A DNA stretch of 58,208 bases from Euryarchaeota archaeon Ods02 (GTDB taxonomy: Archaea; Halobacteriota; Halobacteria; Halobacteriales; Halorutilaceae). Below the pieces are notes generated by a model. That model had not been told where the DNA came from. It was given only the letters and a program-made list of their open reading frames with translations, and did not search any database. Below, piece after piece: positions 27,016 through 35,404 of this stretch. The number at the start of each line of letters is the position of its first letter. Positions within the stretch are counted from its first letter, which is position 1. The position numbers and the translations under genes are program-made. The stretch covers positions 1 through 58,208 of the forward strand of contig JAQZDA010000013.1 in assembly GCA_028751075.1 (NCBI GenBank). Direction: 5' to 3'.

Positions 27016-27846
27016 GTGTCCGAAGTCGACTTCCCCGTCGTAGACGACCACGTACACCTCGACCCCGTGAACGGCCGCGGCGTGGAAGCCGCGGAGGAGT
27101 TCGCCCGAAGCGGAGGCACGCATCTCTTCGTCGTCAACAAACCCAGCTGGCACTACGGCGTAGAGGTCTCGAAAGCCAGCGACTTCCATCAGGCGTTCGA
27201 CGTAACCCTCGAAGTCGTGGAGGAAGCCACCGAAGCAGTATCAGGTAGAGCCTATCCCGTACTGGGGGTTCATCCCGCTTTGATATCGAAACTGCTGGAG
27301 CGAGGGATGACGCCGACGGAAGCCGCCGACCTGATGAAGCAGGGGCTGGAGATGGCGGCGGAGTACGTGGAACGAGGGGACGCAGTCGCTCTGAAGTCCG
27401 GTCGCCCGCACTACGACGTCGACGACGACGTCTGGCGGGCGTCGAACGAGGTGATCGAGAAGGCTTTCGAGCTCGGCGCCGACGTCGGCTGCGCGGTGCA
27501 GCTTCACGCGGAAGCAGAGGAGGACTTCACAGACGTAGGCGACCGCGCGGAGGAACTCGGGATGTCGCGTGACCGAGTGGTCAAGCATTACTCGTCGCCG
27601 GGCGTCGAAGGCGTTGAAGCCAGCGTGATGGCGCGGAGCGAATGGGTGGAGGAGGCCGCTGAGAACCGCAGCCGGTTCATGCTGGAGACCGACTTCCTCG
27701 ACGACCCCGACCGCCCCGGCGCGGTTCTCGGACCGCGGACGGTTCCCAGACGGGTGAAAGCCCTCGTCGACGACCACAGGGACGCGTTGTTGCAGGCGAA
27801 CGTCGACACGCCCGAGGACGTGTACGGCGTCGAGATAGAGCTGTAG
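27016..27846 (+). CDS. TatD-related metal-dependent hydrolase
   Basis: A 276-residue TIM-barrel metallohydrolase of the TatD-related class. Metal-site stretches are DDHVHLDP near residue 10, LGVHPAL near 82, LKSGRPHYD near 120, QLHAEAEEDF near 152, KHYSSPG near 187 and ETDFLDDPDRPG near 217. The class includes nucleases, but the substrate here is unknown. It starts at GTG 27016, 3 bp after the DUF5790-like stop, implying cotranslation. Confidence 0.83.
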   Translation: MSEVDFPVVDDHVHLDPVNGRGVEAAEEFARSGGTHLFVVNKPSWHYGVEVSKASDFHQAFDVTLEVVEEATEAVSGRAYPVLGVHPALISKLLERGMTPTEAADLMKQGLEMAAEYVERGDAVALKSGRPHYDVDDDVWRASNEVIEKAFELGADVGCAVQLHAEAEEDFTDVGDRAEELGMSRDRVVKHYSSPGVEGVEASVMARSEWVEEAAENRSRFMLETDFLDDPDRPGAVLGPRTVPRRVKALVDDHRDALLQANVDTPEDVYGVEIEL

Positions 27847-27949
27847 GTGTCTGTAGCTCGAAGGGCGTGCGTTAAGGGCTTCCGATTGAAGGGCGATCGG
27901 TAGCGTGTTACGAAAAAGTACTTCGTAATCCAATGCCTACCGAGCGGTA

Positions 27950-28609
27950 ATGAGGGGTTTCGACGAAGACGTCTCGATGCTGGAGGAGGAGTTCGAACGC
28001 AGCGTCGAGGACGTCGACCCCGACGAACTACGAGCGCTCGTCGAACGGTCGATGGATTCAGCCGACAGAACTCCCGCGTTGCTCTGTCTCCTGTCCAGCC
28101 GTCTCGCCACACCGGAACCCTCCGTCGAAGAGGCCGCGGGGATACAGTTCGTGCACGCCGGCCTCCAGGTGACACGGGGACTTCTGGAGGACGACTCATC
28201 CTGGATTGACGCCGCCGCGGAACCCGAACGCGAGGATCTCGACCTCCTCGCCGCCGACATCCTCGTGACCATGGGGTTCGACAGGCTCATCGACGACTAC
28301 CGACGTGTGACCGAGGTAGTCAACACCTTCGGCAGCTCACACGCCAGACATCTCGGTGAGAACCAAGCCGAACGAGAGTCCATCGTAGACACCTACGCCG
28401 CCGCCGTCGACGTCGGCCACCCCGGCGAACCACCTGCGTTCCTCGTGGAGTTCGCGGAGAAGCTAGCTCTCGAGAACAGAAGGGAGACACCTGAGCCAGT
28501 AGAGAAGCAGGACGGGGAGTGGAGCGAGGAGTTCGACGAACCCGTCTACGACTACGTCCGCGAGATACGGATGGAGTCCGCGGCCGGAGGCAGCTCCACC
28601 GACAGCTGA
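27950..28609 (+). CDS. Haloarchaeal helical protein, weakly polyprenyl-synthase-like
   Basis: A 219-residue, mostly helical acidic protein. The central region (IQFVHAGLQVTRGLLEDD, then LLAADILVTMGFDRLI) recalls helices of polyprenyl synthases, but the Asp-rich DDxxD metal motifs are missing, so catalysis is unlikely. I believe it is a haloarchaeal conserved family (DUF7114-like), tentatively. It is monocistronic and convergent with xseB. Function unknown. Confidence 0.65.
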   Translation: MRGFDEDVSMLEEEFERSVEDVDPDELRALVERSMDSADRTPALLCLLSSRLATPEPSVEEAAGIQFVHAGLQVTRGLLEDDSSWIDAAAEPEREDLDLLAADILVTMGFDRLIDDYRRVTEVVNTFGSSHARHLGENQAERESIVDTYAAAVDVGHPGEPPAFLVEFAEKLALENRRETPEPVEKQDGEWSEEFDEPVYDYVREIRMESAAGGSSTDS

Positions 28610-28617
28610 AGACTGTT

Positions 28618-28860
28618 TCAGTCGAGTATCTCCATGTCCAATCGGTCCTCCGCGGTCTCCAGCCGTCCACGGCATCTCTCCACGAGCTCCACGCCTTCCT
28701 CGTAGAGCTCCAGCGACTCGTCGAGAGTGAGGTCGTCGCTCTCGTCCAGCTTCTCCACTATCTCCTCCAGGCGTTCGAAGCTCTCCTCGAACTCCGGTTC
28801 CCCGTCCCCTTCTCCTTCACCGGCTTCGTCAGCTCCCCCAGAGTCGCCTGCCTCCGTCAT
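28618..28860 (-). CDS. xseB: Exonuclease VII small subunit
   Basis: An 80-residue helical protein. After a 20-residue acidic Gly-rich leader comes the XseB core: FEESFERLEEIVEKL, then LTLDESLELYEEGVEL, then a final helix. It forms a complex with XseA that degrades single-stranded DNA from both ends. It is downstream of xseA with a one-base TGATG overlap. Confidence 0.92.
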   Translation of the reverse strand: MTEAGDSGGADEAGEGEGDGEPEFEESFERLEEIVEKLDESDDLTLDESLELYEEGVELVERCRGRLETAEDRLDMEILD

Positions 28861-30068
28861 CAGACCTCACCTCCCTTCCTTCGGACGTCGTCCACGGTTC
28901 CGTCGAACTCGCCGTCGGCGACAGTGGCTGTAACCGTATCTCCCGCGCTGACAGCTTCGACGGAGCGCACGGCTTCACCGTCGGACTCGACGACGGCGTA
29001 CCCACGCGACAGCACCTTCAGCGGGTTCATGGACTCCAGTACCTCGGCCTCCGCCTTCACCCCGTCGGCTCTCCCGGCGACCGCGTCCTCCACGCCGTCC
29101 TCCAGCCTGCGTTCCAGCTCGACGAGCCGGCTCGCGTACTCCTTCACAGCGGGTGCGCGTTCGAGGTAACGTTCGACGTTCTCGAGCCGCCGATGTCGGC
29201 GTTCCACGGCCTCAACGACAGCTCGGTCGAGGGAGGTCTCCAGGGAGTCCAGACGACGTATCAGGGAGTCCTTCGACGGAACCACGAGCTCCGCGGCCTC
29301 GCTCGGCGTAGCGGCGCGTTCGTCGGCTACGAAGTCCGCGATGGTGACGTCTACCTCGTGGCCGACTGCGCTCACCACCGGCGTCTCCATCTCGTAGATC
29401 GCTCGGGCGACGGCTTCCTCGTTGAACGCCCAGAGATCCTCCATGGAGCCGCCGCCACGCCCCACTATCACGACGTCGACGCAGCCGTCTATCTCCCGGA
29501 GCGCGTACGCTATCTCGTCGGCGGCTCCGTCACCCTGCACTGTGGCTGGAGCGAGGAGGACGTCGACGGGGAACCTCCGGCGAAGGACATCTCTGACATC
29601 GTGGAGCGCGGCTCCGCTCTCGCTGGTGACGACTCCGACGCGGTCAGGGTATCCCGGAAGCTCCTTCTTGTGTCTGTCTTCAAACAGGCCTTCCTCCTTC
29701 AGCCGGCGTCTCAGCTCCAGATACCGCTGGTAGAGCTCTCCGTCGCCGACGCGTTCCATGGAGTCCACCTGCAGCTGGTACTGGCTGCGGTTCTCGTACA
29801 CCGTGACGTCGCCTTCGGTGACGACGTCGTCGCCGTCCTCGGGCGTGAACTCAAGATGCTGGTTCTGCCACCGGAACATCACGCATTTCAGGGTTACGTC
29901 GTCTTCGACGAGGCTGAAGTACATGTGTCCGCTTCCGTCGTGGTGGTGGAAGTTCGAGACCTCGCCTTCGACGCGGACGTTCACCAGGGACTCGTCGTTC
30001 AACAGCCGTTTGACCCTGCGCGTCACCTCGCCGACGGACAGCGGTGCCTCGGACTCCGTCGATTGCAT
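28860..30068 (-). CDS. xseA: Exonuclease VII large subunit
   Basis: A 402-residue catalytic subunit. The N-terminal OB-fold (VNVRVEGEVSNFHHHDGSGHMYFSL, about residues 30-54) binds single strands. The catalytic region includes YPDRVGVVTSESGAALHDV near 146, VIVGRGGGSMEDLWAFNEE near 200, and VVSAVGHEVDVTIADFVAD near 228. The C-terminal helical region is slightly short. A TATA-like CTTAAC lies about 25 bp upstream. Exonuclease VII is mostly bacterial but common in haloarchaea, where it was probably acquired. Confidence 0.94.
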   Translation of the reverse strand: MQSTESEAPLSVGEVTRRVKRLLNDESLVNVRVEGEVSNFHHHDGSGHMYFSLVEDDVTLKCVMFRWQNQHLEFTPEDGDDVVTEGDVTVYENRSQYQLQVDSMERVGDGELYQRYLELRRRLKEEGLFEDRHKKELPGYPDRVGVVTSESGAALHDVRDVLRRRFPVDVLLAPATVQGDGAADEIAYALREIDGCVDVVIVGRGGGSMEDLWAFNEEAVARAIYEMETPVVSAVGHEVDVTIADFVADERAATPSEAAELVVPSKDSLIRRLDSLETSLDRAVVEAVERRHRRLENVERYLERAPAVKEYASRLVELERRLEDGVEDAVAGRADGVKAEAEVLESMNPLKVLSRGYAVVESDGEAVRSVEAVSAGDTVTATVADGEFDGTVDDVRRKGGEV

Positions 30069-30154
30069 GATCCGAGGTTGACGCCGGAGGACGTTAAGGT
30101 TTCCACGGTCCGTCGTTTCCGGTTGCCGTCAATTCGACCGTGTGGAGGCTCTAT

Positions 30155-31069
30155 TTAGATACGAGGTGGGCCGCGGCCGCCTGGACCCCCTGGTCCGCCG
30201 GGCCCACGTCCCCCCAGCTGTATCTCTCCCTGCATGGAGACGCCTTCTCTCCGGAGCTTGTAGCCGTAGATAACTCCTATCGCGAGACCGGAGAGGTGTG
30301 CAACGCGTGCTACGCCTCCACCCCCCGGGCCGCCGAGCCCGAGGAACAGTAGGTCGTAGGCGGCGAACGCGATGGTGAGGAACCACAGAGGCATCGGCAG
30401 GAAGAACCAGAGGTAGACCGTGAGGTTCGGACGCAGTATCGTGAGCGCGCCCATGACCGCGAGCACAGCACCCGATGCACCGAGGATAGGTATGTGGCCT
30501 GCACCGCCGAGAGCGAGCGTGGAGGACGCCTGCGCCACTGCAGCTATCACTCCTCCAAAGAGGAACAGAGCGAGGAACCGCTTGCTGCCGATCTTCCTCT
30601 CCAGCACGGTGCCGAAGAAGAACAGTATGATGCCGTTGAACAGGATGTGGACGAGCATCGCCGTCGAATGGCTGAAGACGCTGGTCAACCACGTCCAGAC
30701 GAACAGGATGTAGTCCGGTCTAAGGGTGAAGATAGCGTTGTGGACGTCTCGTCCGAAGGTGAACAGCACGACGAACTGTAGGAGGTGGACGACGACCATT
30801 ATCGCGAGCAACGTGTACGTGACGTTGCCGTCGAACCTGCCGAGCGAGAACGAGAGACCGGAGGAGGACGGAGAGCTAGAGGTGGTGGCGGTGCCTGAAG
30901 ACGGTCCTCCGTATATCTTGCCGTCGTCCTTCATCTCGGACTCGTAGGACGACAACCCCGTGCAGTCGTGGTTCTCCGGCAGCCTGTGCTGGCTGCAGTA
31001 GCTGCCGCCGCAGTAGTTGCAGCTGTAGGGCATGCTCAGGTCTACGTCACATCGCTCGCACCGGCTCAT
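30155..31069 (-). CDS. Rhomboid intramembrane serine protease with AN1-type zinc finger
   Basis: A 304-residue membrane protease. Residues 1-36 form an AN1-like zinc finger (CERC, CNYC, YCSQHRLPENHDC). A Ser/Thr/Pro-rich linker follows, then six membrane helices with catalytic Ser199 in GASGA and His258 in AHLSG. The C-terminal tail after ~285 is rich in Gly and Pro. Rhomboids cut membrane proteins within their helices. The ATG at 31069 has an AT-rich element about 25 bp upstream; a GTG at 31078 is less likely. Confidence 0.9.
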   Translation of the reverse strand: MSRCERCDVDLSMPYSCNYCGGSYCSQHRLPENHDCTGLSSYESEMKDDGKIYGGPSSGTATTSSSPSSSGLSFSLGRFDGNVTYTLLAIMVVVHLLQFVVLFTFGRDVHNAIFTLRPDYILFVWTWLTSVFSHSTAMLVHILFNGIILFFFGTVLERKIGSKRFLALFLFGGVIAAVAQASSTLALGGAGHIPILGASGAVLAVMGALTILRPNLTVYLWFFLPMPLWFLTIAFAAYDLLFLGLGGPGGGGVARVAHLSGLAIGVIYGYKLRREGVSMQGEIQLGGRGPGGPGGPGGRGPPRI

Positions 31070-31139
31070 CGACCTCACAGAGATACGGACGACGTAAATT
31101 CTTTGTCTTTAGACAGGCTAGGTTCGCGGGAGAACGAAG

Positions 31140-31550
31140 TTGAAACCCCACGAACGCAGGACGCTTCTCGACAAGCTCGACAGAGACGTCGGAACCGTGG
31201 GAGCCACGGTGCCAGCGGAAGTCGAGGTGGAAGACGGCGTGGTTCCTCTCCAGAGCTACCTCGTCGACAGCAGCCAGGAGATACCTGTGTCGGAGAGCGA
31301 GCTGAAGAAGAACCTCCGTCGGAGACGTCTCGCGATAGAGGACGAGATAGAGGAGGGAGACATCAGCTACGAAGAAGGCCTCGCTCTCTTGGAACGGTAC
31401 CGTGGGCTGTCGCGGGCTCTGGAGTCGCTGGAAGATGGTGGCGGGGACGTCCAGCGTGAAGCGGAGGCGGCGGAGATAGCGGACAGGAAACGGTGGCGGA
31501 GCTTCCTCGAAGAAGTGAAGGGCGAGGACGGAGACAGAGGTTCTAGATGA
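31140..31550 (+). CDS. DUF5788-like haloarchaeal conserved protein
   Basis: A 136-residue acidic protein that matches the haloarchaeal DUF5788 type: KPHERRTLLDKLDRD at the start, then KKNLRRRRLAIEDEIEEGDISYEEG, ending in ADRKRWRSFLEE. The start is TTG 31140, with GGGAG 7 nt upstream. It is divergent from the rhomboid gene and directly upstream of polX (31-bp gap), so probably in one operon. Function unknown. Confidence 0.78.
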   Translation: MKPHERRTLLDKLDRDVGTVGATVPAEVEVEDGVVPLQSYLVDSSQEIPVSESELKKNLRRRRLAIEDEIEEGDISYEEGLALLERYRGLSRALESLEDGGGDVQREAEAAEIADRKRWRSFLEEVKGEDGDRGSR

Positions 31551-31569
31551 CTATCTACCGCTCGGCCCT

Positions 31570-31574
31570 GGAGG
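31570..31574 (+). promoter_or_regulatory. Shine-Dalgarno sequence supporting the TTG start of polX
   Basis: GGAGG lies 7 nt before TTG 31582, and no usable ATG exists near the N-terminus. Confidence 0.5.
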
Positions 31575-31581
31575 CCTGGAT

Positions 31582-33264
31582 TTGACGGAGAACGCCGAGG
31601 TCGCCGCGCTCCTGTACGAGTTCGCCGACCTTCTGGAGGCACAAGGGGTGGAGTACAAACCCCGGGCGTACCGTGACGCCGCAGACAGCGTACGCGAAGC
31701 CCCTCGGGGAGCGCTCGAAGACCCCGAAGCGCTCGACGACGTCGGGGAGGCCATCGGCGGCAAGATCGAGGAGTACCTGGAGACGGGTTCCATCGAGGAG
31801 CTGGAGGAGCTCCGTGAGGAGATACCCGTCGACATAGAAGCGTTGACGCGGGTGGAAGGCGTGGGTCCGAAGACCGCGGGCAAGCTCTACCGCGAGCTCG
31901 ACGTCAGGGACCTCGACGACCTGGAGGAGGCGGCGGAAGCCGGACGCATCCGGAAGGTGAAGGGTTTCGGAGCGAAGACCGAGGAGAACATCCTCGACGG
32001 CCTCGAGTTCGCAAGGCGGAGCCACGACCGCATGCTCTTGGGGGACGCGGCGCCGCTCTCTGAAGAGGTTCTGCAGCGCGTCCGCGACGCGGAGGGAGTG
32101 GAACGCGCGGAGGTCGCCGGCAGCCTCCGCCGCCGGAAGGAGACCATCGGCGACATAGACGTAGTCCTCGTCTCCAGCGATCGTGACGCCACTACGGCCG
32201 AAGTTGCGGAGTACGCGGAGGACGTGATGCAGAAGGGTGAGTCGAAGGCGAGCTACCACCTCGAGGACTGTCAGCTCGACCTCAACATGGTGGATGAGGA
32301 CGAGTGGGGGAGCGCGCTCGTGTACTTCACGGGTTCTATGGCGCACAACGTCGCACTGCGTCAGCGCGCCATCGACCAGGATAAGAAGCTCAACGAGTAC
32401 GGGGTCTGGCGCGACGACACCCGGCTGGCAAGTGAGACCGAGGAAGAGGTGTACAGAGAGCTAGATATGGAGTACGTTCCCCCTGAGTTGCGGGAGGACC
32501 GCGGCGAGGTCGAAGCCGCCGCAGACGGCGAGCTACCGGAGCTCGTGGAACATGGGGACGTCAGAGGCGACCTCCATCTCCACGTCGACCGCACCGACGG
32601 CAGCGCCACCATCGACGGACTCGTGGAGAAAGCCATGGAGCTCGGCTACAGCTACCTAGCGGTGACGGAGCACAGCGAAGCCCTCGGAGTCGTCGGCGGG
32701 CTCTCCGACTCGGAGCTAAGGGAGCTCGCGGCCGACGTCGAGGAAGCAGACGAGAGCTCGGAGCTGCGGCTGTTCACCGGTGTCGAGGCTAACATCCTTA
32801 AGGACGGCTCCATAGACGTCGGAGAGAGCGTGCTGGAGGAGCTGGAGGTCGTGGTGGCGTCGATCCACTCGAACCTGGGTATGGAGGAGGACGAGGCAAC
32901 AGAGAGGCTCGTCAGTGCAGTGGAGCACCCTGAGGTCGACGTCATCGGGCATCCCTCCGGCCGCCTGTTGAACAGCCGCGAAGGCTATCCATACGACCTC
33001 GACAGGGTGCTGGAAGCCTGCATCGACTACGGGGTCGCGCTCGAGCTGAACGCGAACCCCCACAGGTTAGACGTCGACGACAGGGAGGTACGTCGGTGTG
33101 TTGAAGCCGGTGTACCGGTGGCGGTGAACACCGACGCTCACGCGGAGATGGAGATGGAGTACGTGGGGTACGGGGTGTCGACGGCGCGCCGCGGCTGGGC
33201 GGAGGCCAGTGATATACTGAACAGCTGGAGCGTGGAGGAGCTAGAGGAGTGGCTCGGCTGCTGA
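31582..33264 (+). CDS. polX: Family X DNA polymerase with PHP domain (PolX)
   Basis: A 560-residue repair polymerase. An N-terminal helical 8-kDa-like domain is followed by helix-hairpin-helix motifs (VEGVGPKTAG near 91; VKGFGAKTEENI near 126). The nucleotidyltransferase has Asp191/Asp193 in GDIDVV and Asp233 in QLDLN. The C-terminal PHP phosphoesterase starts with GDLHLHVD (His332, His334) and includes TEHS, ASIHSN, IGHPSGRLL and NTDAHAE, so the 3'-5' exonuclease/AP-type activity looks intact. It starts at TTG. The Mut7-C gene overlaps its end by 16 bp. Confidence 0.94.
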   Translation: MTENAEVAALLYEFADLLEAQGVEYKPRAYRDAADSVREAPRGALEDPEALDDVGEAIGGKIEEYLETGSIEELEELREEIPVDIEALTRVEGVGPKTAGKLYRELDVRDLDDLEEAAEAGRIRKVKGFGAKTEENILDGLEFARRSHDRMLLGDAAPLSEEVLQRVRDAEGVERAEVAGSLRRRKETIGDIDVVLVSSDRDATTAEVAEYAEDVMQKGESKASYHLEDCQLDLNMVDEDEWGSALVYFTGSMAHNVALRQRAIDQDKKLNEYGVWRDDTRLASETEEEVYRELDMEYVPPELREDRGEVEAAADGELPELVEHGDVRGDLHLHVDRTDGSATIDGLVEKAMELGYSYLAVTEHSEALGVVGGLSDSELRELAADVEEADESSELRLFTGVEANILKDGSIDVGESVLEELEVVVASIHSNLGMEEDEATERLVSAVEHPEVDVIGHPSGRLLNSREGYPYDLDRVLEACIDYGVALELNANPHRLDVDDREVRRCVEAGVPVAVNTDAHAEMEMEYVGYGVSTARRGWAEASDILNSWSVEELEEWLGC

Positions 33265-33680
33265 CGGACGGGATGCTGGGGAAGCTGACGACGTACCTCA
33301 GGATGGCCGGCCACGACGTCGAGTACGTCCACGACCTCGAAGTCGAAGACGACGCCGAAGTAAGGCAGCTGGTGGAGGGCTCCGGGAGGACGTTGGTGAC
33401 GCGGGACACCGACCTCGCGGAGAAGGTTGATGACTCCGTTCTGCTGGAGTCCAGGGACGTCGAAGACCAGGTCAGGGAGGTTTGGGAGAACGGGGTGGAC
33501 CCGAGGCTGACGGAGCCGAGCAGGTGTTCTCGCTGCAACGGCGCCCTTAAGCGAGACGACGGCTCTGGGCCGGATGACGTCGACGAAAGCTGGCGATGCA
33601 TAGGCTGCAGTCAGGTGTACTGGCGGGGTTCCCACTGGCGGGACGTCAGCGAACGAGTCGAAGACGTAGTAGACGGGTGA
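33249..33680 (+). CDS. Mut7-C PIN-like RNase domain protein with zinc ribbon
   Basis: A 143-residue protein of the Mut7-C type. The PIN-like part has LLTDGMLGKLTTYLRMAGHDV at the start and VTRDTDLAEK near 50-59, carrying the acidic residues expected of a nuclease. The C-terminal half is a zinc ribbon (CSRC ... CIGC). It starts at GTG 33249, sixteen bases before the polX stop, so it is cotranslated with polX. The substrate is unknown, but the pairing suggests a nucleic-acid repair or RNA role. Confidence 0.83.
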   Translation: MARLLTDGMLGKLTTYLRMAGHDVEYVHDLEVEDDAEVRQLVEGSGRTLVTRDTDLAEKVDDSVLLESRDVEDQVREVWENGVDPRLTEPSRCSRCNGALKRDDGSGPDDVDESWRCIGCSQVYWRGSHWRDVSERVEDVVDG

Positions 33681-33731
33681 AGGGGTTGCAGAACCCGGAG
33701 CTGACGGGTTCATCCGTGGACGGCGAGGGCT

Positions 33732-34280
33732 TCAGATGTAGCCCGCTAGTATCAGGGTTTTCTCGAGGACGCTGTCGAACTCGGCTTCCTTGCTCCGGTC
33801 GTACAGCATCGCCGCCGGATGGTAGCACGGCACCAGGGGATAGACGCTGGATTCGATCTGGAGCTCGGTGACCTCGCCGACTACGTCCGCCATCCTGAAG
33901 CCATCGCCGAGGAGGTTCCCGGTGGGTACGCGGCCGAGGGTGGATACGACTTCGGGGTCGACCTCCTGTAGCTCGCTGTAGAGGTAGCTGCGGCAGTTCG
34001 CGAGCTCCTTCTTACGGGGGTCTCTGTTCTCCGGCGGCCTGCATCGGACGCTGTTCGTGATCCGGACGTCGTCACGGGAGACACCGTGGCTTTCGAGCTT
34101 CTCCGTCAGTAGCTCCCCGCTTCTGCCGACGAAGGGTTCTCCGACGTCGTCCTCCCGCTGCCCCGGCGCTTCGCCGACGAAGACGAGGTCGGCGTCCATG
34201 CTGCCGACTCCGTCGACGATGCGGCGTCGGCTGTCGACGAGCTGGCTGCATCTCATGCAGTCGTCCACGGTGTAGGTCAT
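33732..34280 (-). CDS. Type-4 uracil-DNA glycosylase (iron-sulfur)
   Basis: A 182-residue uracil-DNA glycosylase of family 4. The FeS ligands are likely Cys8, Cys11, Cys80 and Cys96. Motif 1 is GEAPGQREDDVGEPFVGRSG (36-55), followed by TNSVRCRPPENRDP and the C-terminal HPAAML. It removes uracil left by cytosine deamination. I take ATG 34280 (MTYTVDDC); the frame is open further to 34400, but the extension does not look like the family. Confidence 0.9.
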   Translation of the reverse strand: MTYTVDDCMRCSQLVDSRRRIVDGVGSMDADLVFVGEAPGQREDDVGEPFVGRSGELLTEKLESHGVSRDDVRITNSVRCRPPENRDPRKKELANCRSYLYSELQEVDPEVVSTLGRVPTGNLLGDGFRMADVVGEVTELQIESSVYPLVPCYHPAAMLYDRSKEAEFDSVLEKTLILAGYI

Positions 34281-34337
34281 GGCCTGGGTTCGACGGGGCG
34301 TCCGAAATGCTTTCCGTGTCAAAGGACACTGAACACC

Positions 34338-35387
34338 ATGCTCTACGACTCCGTGGCCGGCATGGAAGCTACAGTCGACGGGTACGATCTTTCGCTCCAC
34401 GAAAGCGAGACCTCCAGCGGTTTCACGAGAACTACTACCGAGGTAGCTCTACACGGCGACGGCGAGACAGGGCGCGGTGAAGACGTAACCTACGACAGCG
34501 AACTCCACTACAGCCTACACGACAACGACGACAGGTTCCCGATGGAGGGAAGCTACACCTTCGACGAGCTCTCCCGTCTTTTGGAGGAGACCGAGTTCTT
34601 CAGAGGTGAGGAACCCGGGCAGAAGGTGTTCAGGAGCTACAGACGCTGGGCTTTCGAGAGCGCTGCCCTGGATCTCGCGCTAAGACAAACTGACACCGAC
34701 CTCGCCTCGCAGCTAGGTCGAAGCTACGACCCCGTGCGGTTCGTCGTCAGCACGAGGCTGGAGGAGCCGCCGACCGGTGAACGCGTGCTCGAGTGGCTGC
34801 GGAGGAACCCGGAGCTGGAGTTCAAGCTCGACCCCACCTCCAGCTGGACAGCTGACACCGTCGAAACGCTATCCATGACGGAGTCGGTCAGGGTTCTCGA
34901 CCTCAAGGGACAGTACGAGGGGACGGAGGTGGATCAGTCAGCAGACCCCGAGCTGTACGAACTCGTGGTCGATGGATTCCCCGACGCAGTGATCGAAGAT
35001 CCGGAGCTCACGGAGTACACCAGAGAGGTCTTCGAAGGAGAGAGACACCGTGTATCCTGGGACTATCCGATAACCGGGGTGGAGTCTGTGGAGAGCCTTC
35101 CCTGGCAGCCGAGCTGGTTGAACATCAAGCCGTCGCGTTTCGGCTCGATAGAGTCGTTGTTCGACACGGTAGAGCACTGCTGGAACAACGGTATAGAGAT
35201 GTACGGCGGCGGCCAGTTCGAGCTATCCGTAGGACGAGGACAGATACAGGCGCTGGCTTCTTTGTTCTACCCGGATACGCCTAACGATGTAGCTCCCATG
35301 GAGTACAACCAGCCAGAGACCAGAGAGGGGCTTCCTGCGAGCCCCCTGAATCCCCCAGGCGATGTATCTGGGTTCCGATGGAGCTAG
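34338..35387 (+). CDS. Enolase-superfamily protein, substrate unknown
   Basis: A 349-residue protein with an alpha/beta barrel typical of the mandelate racemase/muconate cycloisomerase branch. The three metal-ligand positions are suggested by VLDLKGQYEG (Asp), VIEDPEL (Glu) and VSWDYPI (Asp), and the lysine of NIKPSRFG would be a general acid/base. YGGGQFELSVGRGQIQ and SLFYPDTPNDVAP follow. Similar proteins occur in other haloarchaea and actinobacteria without assigned function. It is divergent from the glycosylase. Confidence 0.72.
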   Translation: MLYDSVAGMEATVDGYDLSLHESETSSGFTRTTTEVALHGDGETGRGEDVTYDSELHYSLHDNDDRFPMEGSYTFDELSRLLEETEFFRGEEPGQKVFRSYRRWAFESAALDLALRQTDTDLASQLGRSYDPVRFVVSTRLEEPPTGERVLEWLRRNPELEFKLDPTSSWTADTVETLSMTESVRVLDLKGQYEGTEVDQSADPELYELVVDGFPDAVIEDPELTEYTREVFEGERHRVSWDYPITGVESVESLPWQPSWLNIKPSRFGSIESLFDTVEHCWNNGIEMYGGGQFELSVGRGQIQALASLFYPDTPNDVAPMEYNQPETREGLPASPLNPPGDVSGFRWS

Positions 35388-35404
35388 CTCCAGGCCAGCG
35401 ATAT

